The translations under genes and the position numbers were made by a program. Under the pieces are notes generated by a model that saw only the letters and a program-made list of their open reading frames with translations, did not search any database and was not told the DNA's origin. This document shows, one piece after another, positions 61,225-64,000 of a DNA stretch of 64,000 nucleotides; positions within the stretch are counted from its first letter, which is position 1; every line of letters begins with the position of its first letter. Source of the stretch: Campylobacter devanensis (GTDB lineage Bacteria; Campylobacterota; Campylobacteria; Campylobacterales; Campylobacteraceae); NCBI RefSeq assembly GCF_002139915.1, contig NZ_CP018788.1:434001-498000 (forward strand). The letters run 5' to 3'.

Positions 61225-61898
61225 TGAAAATATATAGACAGAGTTTGCAAAATCGTATCATACATTGGGGAGTTGCTATATCTACTTTTGGACTTATTTT
61301 AACTGGTATATTTCAAATGCCAGTGGCTAAAAGATATGGCGTAGCAAATATATGGGAATGGAGTGGCGAGTATTTTGAAGGTCTAGTATTGCATTATATC
61401 TTTGCTATAGGGCTTATATTTTTTGGAGTTTATCATATAGTTTATCATAGTTTAAAAAAAGAGTTTGATATCATACCTAAAAAAGGCGATATAAAAAATA
61501 GTTATTTAGTTATAAAATCTATGATAACAAAAGATCAAGAACCACCAAACCAAAAATATCTACCAGAACAACGCTTAGCATATATAGCAATTGCTTTTAC
61601 GCTTTTTATACTAGTATTTACAGGATTAATAAAAACATATAAGAATTTATTAGGATTTGATATAGCAAATTGGGCATATTTTTGGGCGGCACAATTGCAT
61701 AATTTGGGTATGATACTTATCATAATATTAATTATTGCCCATTTAGCAGCCTTTATACCTAAAATTAATCGCTTTTTGCTTATATCAATGTTTAGTGGCA
61801 AGGTAGATGCAAAATATACATTAAAGCGTCATCAATTGTGGAAAGAGGGTATAAAAGAGGCTAATAAAATATTAAAAAATGGCAAGGATAAAAAATGA
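61224..61898 (+). CDS. Cytochrome b561-type membrane subunit
   Basis: 224 residues with four main membrane helices. Candidate heme-b His ligands: NRIIHWGVA near the N-terminus, LVLHYIFAIGLIFFGVYHIVYH in the second helix, and LHNLGMILIIILIIAHLAAF in the last. The form is that of the gamma subunits of formate dehydrogenase or Ni/Fe hydrogenase cytochrome b. It should link the ferredoxin to the quinone pool. It overlaps the ferredoxin gene by 1 base and the transporter gene by 4 (ATGA). Confidence 0.88.
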   Translation: MKIYRQSLQNRIIHWGVAISTFGLILTGIFQMPVAKRYGVANIWEWSGEYFEGLVLHYIFAIGLIFFGVYHIVYHSLKKEFDIIPKKGDIKNSYLVIKSMITKDQEPPNQKYLPEQRLAYIAIAFTLFILVFTGLIKTYKNLLGFDIANWAYFWAAQLHNLGMILIIILIIAHLAAFIPKINRFLLISMFSGKVDAKYTLKRHQLWKEGIKEANKILKNGKDKK

Positions 61899-62824
61899 GT
61901 AGAATAAGCAATTTTCCTATTATGTTTTTTGCTATTATAATGGGATTTGGTGGGTTTAGTATGGCTATAAGAAAAGTCAGTGTAGTATTTGAAATTAATA
62001 GTTTATATTTTGATATATTTAAAATTATTACATCTGTTATTTTTTTATTGGTTGTATTGTTATATGCTATTAAAATATTTATAAATATAGATGAGGTAAA
62101 AAGTGAATTTAATCATCAAATAAGATTAAATTTCTTTGGTGCGATACCTATATCTTTTTTAATTTTAGCCAATCTATGGCAAAAAAGTATTGTATATGAG
62201 TGGTTATTTTATAGTGGTTTAATATTGCAAACCTATATAACTTTTAGGGTTATTGCATTTTGGATTAATAAGAATTTAGAGATCAAGCACTCCAATCCAG
62301 CTTGGTTTATACCAGTAGTAGGTAATTTAATAGTTGTTATATCATCAGATAAAAACTATGAATGGTTATGGTATTATTTTAGCATAGGGGTATTTTTTTG
62401 GATTATTTTATTTTCTATAATGTTTTATAGAATATTATTTCATGAGCAGCTAGCGCAAAAATTTATGCCTACACTATTTATTATGATAGCTCCTCCAGCT
62501 GTTGGGTTTTTGGGATATTATAAGCTTGTAGGATTTGATGTTGCTGCTAATATTATGCTTAATCTTACTATATTTTTTAGTTTTATGGTGATTTATATGT
62601 ATAAAAATTTTTTAAAACTTAAATTTTTCTTATCATGGTGGGCGTTTATTTTTCCTAGTGCTGCAGCTTCTATAGCGATTTTAGAGGGTTATAATATTAA
62701 TAACAACATAGCTTTTCTCTATATAGGAATGACTATTTTTATCTTGCTTTGCGTGATGGTTACATATGTATCTTATCATACTGTAAAAAATATTATAGCA
62801 AAAAATATATGCGTAATGGAATGA
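61895..62824 (+). CDS. TehA/SLAC1-type (TDT family) transporter
   Basis: 309 residues, about ten hydrophobic helices, small loops. HSNPAWFIPVVGNLIV and the helix with FIMIAPPAVGFLGYYK are typical of the tellurite-resistance/dicarboxylate transporter (SLAC1-like) family. Members export or conduct anions, including sulfite (fungal Ssu1), nitrate/chloride (SLAC1) and dicarboxylates. With an SQR-like enzyme in the same module, export of a sulfur oxyanion is a reasonable guess. Last gene of the three-gene operon. Confidence 0.85.
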   Translation: MSRISNFPIMFFAIIMGFGGFSMAIRKVSVVFEINSLYFDIFKIITSVIFLLVVLLYAIKIFINIDEVKSEFNHQIRLNFFGAIPISFLILANLWQKSIVYEWLFYSGLILQTYITFRVIAFWINKNLEIKHSNPAWFIPVVGNLIVVISSDKNYEWLWYYFSIGVFFWIILFSIMFYRILFHEQLAQKFMPTLFIMIAPPAVGFLGYYKLVGFDVAANIMLNLTIFFSFMVIYMYKNFLKLKFFLSWWAFIFPSAAASIAILEGYNINNNIAFLYIGMTIFILLCVMVTYVSYHTVKNIIAKNICVME

Positions 62825-62839
62825 TTAAAGAATTTTAAA

Positions 62840-63033
62840 GTATAATTAGCACTTTTTAATCAAAATTTCAAAAGGTATATAGTGTTTGAACTTATTGGCG
62901 AATCATTAAAATCAGCTGTAAATAAACTTAAATTTGTTGATGATGAAAAGGCTTTAAAAACGCATTAGAAACACTTAAAAAGTCGCTTTTAAAGGCTGAT
63001 GTCTATCACAAGGTAACAAAAGAGTATGAAGTC
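62840..63033 (+). pseudogene. ffh: ffh (SRP54) 5' fragment with frameshift
   Basis: A -10 box (TATAAT at 62840-62845), an AAAGG site and a GTG start at 62882 lead into FELIGESLKSAVNKLKFVDDE, the N-terminal helix of SRP54. An A5 run at 62956-62960 then puts the frame out by one and a TAG follows; with one more A the protein would go on as NALETLKKSLLKADVYHKVTKE. The coding homology stops at about 63029, where the frame passes directly into the copied tail of the 172-residue gene. So it is a broken fragment brought in from another locus; the working ffh must be elsewhere. Confidence 0.8.
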
Positions 63034-63034
63034 T

Positions 63035-63099
63035 CACGCAAAGATTTAGAAAAATATGTCTTAGATAGATTAGTTCATGGCATATCATCTGATAAGTAG
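63035..63099 (+). pseudogene. 3' fragment of the 172-residue membrane protein gene
   Basis: The last 21 codons of the gene at 56941-57459 (RKDLEKYVLDRLVHGISSDK, stop), within the right direct repeat. It is in frame with the second half of the ffh fragment, so a fused frame would exist if the A5 run were A6. Confidence 0.88.
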
Positions 63100-63383
63100 A
63101 TCGCTTTGAGCAATTATCCTATCTTGTCTTTTGGCAATCTCTAAGAGTAGAAATTTAATCTTTATATCTTGACTTAAAATTCTATCTTCCATATTATCAT
63201 AAAAATAGTATGGGAGTTTATTTACTCTTTTTTCTATCATTTCAAATCTAGTTGAGATCATGTTTATATCTGAATTTAGAGCATCTTTGGTAGTAATTAG
63301 TTTATTTGATTGTTTGAGTGAATCGGTATAAACTTTAAGATTACTAAGTAGCGAGCTAATATCATGAAGATTTTTATAAATTT
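63035..63383. repeat. Right 349-base direct repeat
   Basis: Partner of 57395-57743, offset 5640 bases, one mismatch (A at 63280 against C at 57640). Just left of it, 63015-63034 still shows patchy similarity to the corresponding bases before the left repeat, as if the donor carried a diverged allele. Confidence 0.95.
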
Positions 63384-64000
63384 CAAGATATCGCTTTAAC
63401 TCTTTGTTTCTATCGCTTTGGGTAATTGTGTTGTGATAATTGGTAAGGCTATTTGATATCGCATTTTGCTCTATTGAAAATTTGCCTTCGATAACGCTAT
63501 TACTAAGATTTTTAAATTTAGGTAAAAGATTGATATAGCTATTACTAAGCTTGATCTCATTAGTGTGGCGAAATAGTATAAATGCTGCGACAAATGATAG
63601 GATAAATCCAATTAAAATATCGATAATTCTAATATATACTACGCTTATTGCATTACCTAAAATAAGAGAATATACCATAGCAAATGCACACATAAAAGCT
63701 GCCATAGCATAGGTTGGTGGGAAGTTTTTAAAATAAAAGGCTAGAAAAATACAAACTACACAAAATAGAGCAAATAGATTCTCATTTACTACTATATGAA
63801 TTAAAACAAATGCTAATGTAATGCCAATTAATGCACCTTTTATATTGGCAATTCCAGTAATTTTAGTCATATATGAGCTATCTTTGCTCATGCTTATTAC
63901 ACCAATTGCGATCCAAACTCCATTATGTACATAACCAAAACTAGCGATGATAATAGCAATGCTTACACCAATAGCTAAGCGTAAGGAGTTTTGTACTATT
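63085..64000 (-). CDS. FUSC-type (aromatic acid exporter-like) membrane protein, 5' end missing
   Basis: The frame stays open on the minus strand from its stop at 63085 up to the window edge, through an internal Met at 63889-63891, so the gene starts outside. Visible: membrane helices ending in LRLAIGVSIAIIIASFGYV, HNGVWIAIGVIS, then GALIGITLAFVLIHIVV, FALFCVVCIFLAFYF, a YAMAAFMCAFAMVYSL helix and IIDILIGFILSFVAAFILF, followed by a cytoplasmic helical tail of about 150 residues. This is the FUSC/YccS layout of proton-driven exporters of aromatic acids or similar compounds. Its last 299 bases are repeated at 57445-57743. Confidence 0.82.
   Translation of the reverse strand, partial: IVQNSLRLAIGVSIAIIIASFGYVHNGVWIAIGVISMSKDSSYMTKITGIANIKGALIGITLAFVLIHIVVNENLFALFCVVCIFLAFYFKNFPPTYAMAAFMCAFAMVYSLILGNAISVVYIRIIDILIGFILSFVAAFILFRHTNEIKLSNSYINLLPKFKNLSNSVIEGKFSIEQNAISNSLTNYHNTITQSDRNKELKRYLEIYKNLHDISSLLSNLKVYTDSLKQSNKLITTKDALNSDINMISTRFEMIEKRVNKLPYYFYDNMEDRILSQDIKIKFLLLEIAKRQDRIIAQSDLLIR

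Larger units (their letters stand above)
57395..63383. mobile_element. Putative integrated module bounded by 349-base direct repeats
   Basis: The segments 57395-57743 and 63035-63383 are direct repeats that differ at a single base (57640/63280). One repeat plus the DNA between them is 5640 bases. The left repeat joins the intact 172-residue gene to a cut FUSC end; the right repeat joins a cut end of the 172-residue gene to the intact FUSC gene. Removing one repeat unit would restore simple neighbours. No integrase, transposase or IS end is visible. This is the outcome expected when a circular molecule carrying a short homologous segment recombines once into the chromosome. Confidence 0.75.

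Noticed and set aside
60283-61898. Formate dehydrogenase or hydrogenase beta and gamma subunits
   Set aside because: The form fits, but no catalytic subunit is encoded in the module, so naming the enzyme would be unsupported.
57395-63383. Composite transposon or genomic island with integrase
   Set aside because: No transposase, terminal inverted repeat, tRNA site or integrase is visible; the long repeats are host gene ends, which fits homologous integration better.
1-64000. tRNA, rRNA or riboswitch
   Set aside because: Reading the spacers, I found no cloverleaf ending in CCA, no rRNA sequence and no riboswitch core that I could recognise.

Overview
The window is AT-rich, densely packed DNA from a Campylobacter (Campylobacterota). 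The evidence is a CcoNOQP cbb3 oxidase, a CadF-like OmpA porin directly after rplM-rpsI, epsilon-type flagellin with a sigma28 promoter, a single-chain pyruvate:flavodoxin oxidoreductase, and a gene order (two-component pair, ccoNOQP, addBA, rplM-rpsI, cadF ... nifJ) that I recall from C. jejuni. The protein and border sequences fit a species of the C. fetus/hyointestinalis/lanienae type better than C. jejuni, but I could not test this.

Layout. 1-900: end of a sensor kinase and its OmpR-type regulator. 1.1-5.8 kb: cbb3 oxidase genes plus four small assembly or accessory genes, one of them a 33-residue membrane peptide. 5.8-10.9 kb: AddB-AddA recombination nuclease/helicase. 11-14.7 kb: ribosomal proteins L13 and S9, CadF-like porin, MscS channel, HAD phosphatase. 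15-18.5 kb: pyruvate oxidoreductase. 18.6-20.5 kb: a G-depleted spacer with a C10 tract touching a sigma28 promoter, then flagellin. 20.6-25.3 kb: pta-ackA-DUF2920, then flgH. 25.4-31.5 kb: YihY, GlcD-like oxidase, PgbA-N protein, M23 peptidase, MgtE, Nudix. 31.5-35.6 kb: a minus-strand operon (dUTPase, EI24, Na/Pi symporter, cation efflux). 35.7-40.6 kb: a sigma28-controlled unknown protein, a flavin split-barrel protein, and a multi-part phosphorelay with a hybrid kinase. 40.8-49.9 kb: the housekeeping run rpmH-rnpA-yidD-yidC-jag-mnmE-purL-djlA-like-purH. 50-52.2 kb: a chemoreceptor with a heme-c motif, and a thioesterase.

From 52.2 kb on the window is accessory DNA. It holds a metal-efflux/FrmR pair with a recognisable operator. 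A PD-(D/E)XK nuclease gene and a tiny DUF285-type gene lie between a full aminotransferase gene and a broken copy of its 3' end. Then comes a 5640-bp unit bounded by 349-bp direct repeats that differ at one base. This unit carries a Tat-exported sulfide:quinone-oxidoreductase-like flavoprotein, a DUF2892 membrane protein, a Crp/Fnr regulator with a CxxCxxC motif, a Tat-exported multi-cluster ferredoxin, a cytochrome b and a TehA/SLAC1-type transporter. It is edged by a thioesterase 3' fragment on one side and a frameshifted ffh 5' fragment on the other. Both promoters in the unit carry the same 15-bp near-palindrome at the same distance from the -10 box. My reading is a horizontally acquired, self-regulated sulfur-compound redox module that entered by single-crossover (Campbell-type) integration. 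This is the best candidate for an undescribed system here.

The window ends inside a FUSC-type membrane protein gene.
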